DNA of 6,351 nucleotides from positions 1 through 6,351 of the forward strand of contig CAZSTA010000205.1 of NCBI GenBank assembly GCA_964609495.1, read 5' to 3'. The notes under the pieces were generated by a model that searched no databases, had not been told where the DNA came from, and saw only the letters and a list, made by a program, of their open reading frames with translations. This DNA is from CAZSTA01 sp964609495 [NCBI: uncultured bacterium]. Lineage in GTDB: Bacteria > CAZSTA01. The position numbers and the translations under genes were made by a program. Below are positions 6,329-6,351 of the stretch, in pieces; within the stretch, counting starts at the first letter, position 1; every line of letters begins with the position of its first letter.

Positions 6329-6351
6329 AGGGGTTTTGCCTGTCTTTCAGG
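6329..6351 (+). terminator. Stem-loop after binding protein 2, cut by window end
   Basis: The 5' arm GGGGTTTTGCCTG (6330-6342), loop TCTTT and first bases CAGG of the 3' arm are identical to the hairpin at 2356-2388. The sequence ends inside the 3' arm, so the tail and U-tract cannot be judged. Confidence 0.65.

Larger units (their letters stand above)
4259..6351 (+). repeat. Duplicated module, copy 2 (leader, binding protein, stem-loop, truncated)
   Basis: This is the direct repeat of 275-2378, separated from it by the hydrolase-like gene. The match is still running at the window end, so the true right boundary lies outside. What follows may show whether the unit repeats again. Confidence 0.85.

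Overview
The window reads as three forward-strand genes from an uncultured, moderately AT-rich bacterium. Two near-identical ABC-transporter solute-binding proteins (family 5, dipeptide/oligosaccharide type) flank a cytoplasmic protein that looks like a glycoside hydrolase. The host is probably diderm: both binding proteins have an ordinary signal-peptidase-I leader and no credible lipobox, whereas monoderms usually anchor such proteins as lipoproteins. The phylum cannot be settled from this sequence. A candidate-phylum or deep-branching sugar-using lineage is only a guess.

Layout. Positions 2-185 hold an imperfect, almost full-length inverted repeat that resembles a MITE. It ends 8 bp before a strong sigma-A/sigma-70 promoter (TTGACA, 17 bp, TATAGT with an extended -10). 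A leader follows, carrying a near-perfect anti-Shine-Dalgarno match with no start codon behind it, and then binding protein 1 (388-2346). A 13-14 bp stem-loop sits just after its stop codon. The hydrolase-like gene (2446-4182) comes next, then a short gap with a hairpin. After that a second copy of the leader, binding protein 2 (4361-6319) and the same stem-loop appear, the last cut by the window end.

The leader, binding protein and stem-loop form a duplicated module of about 2.1 kb. From start codon to window end the two copies align without a gap. The proteins are both 652 residues and about 82% identical by hand count (about 120 differences). Differences are concentrated in one short segment, while other blocks are identical even at synonymous sites.

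Working model (inference): the two binding proteins capture related oligosaccharides or glycoconjugates outside the inner membrane. A permease/ATPase not present in this window imports them, and the cytoplasmic hydrolase-like protein processes the product. The stem-loops and strong leaders suggest that the binding proteins are made in excess over the enzyme. No RNA gene, CRISPR array, transposase or attachment site was seen.
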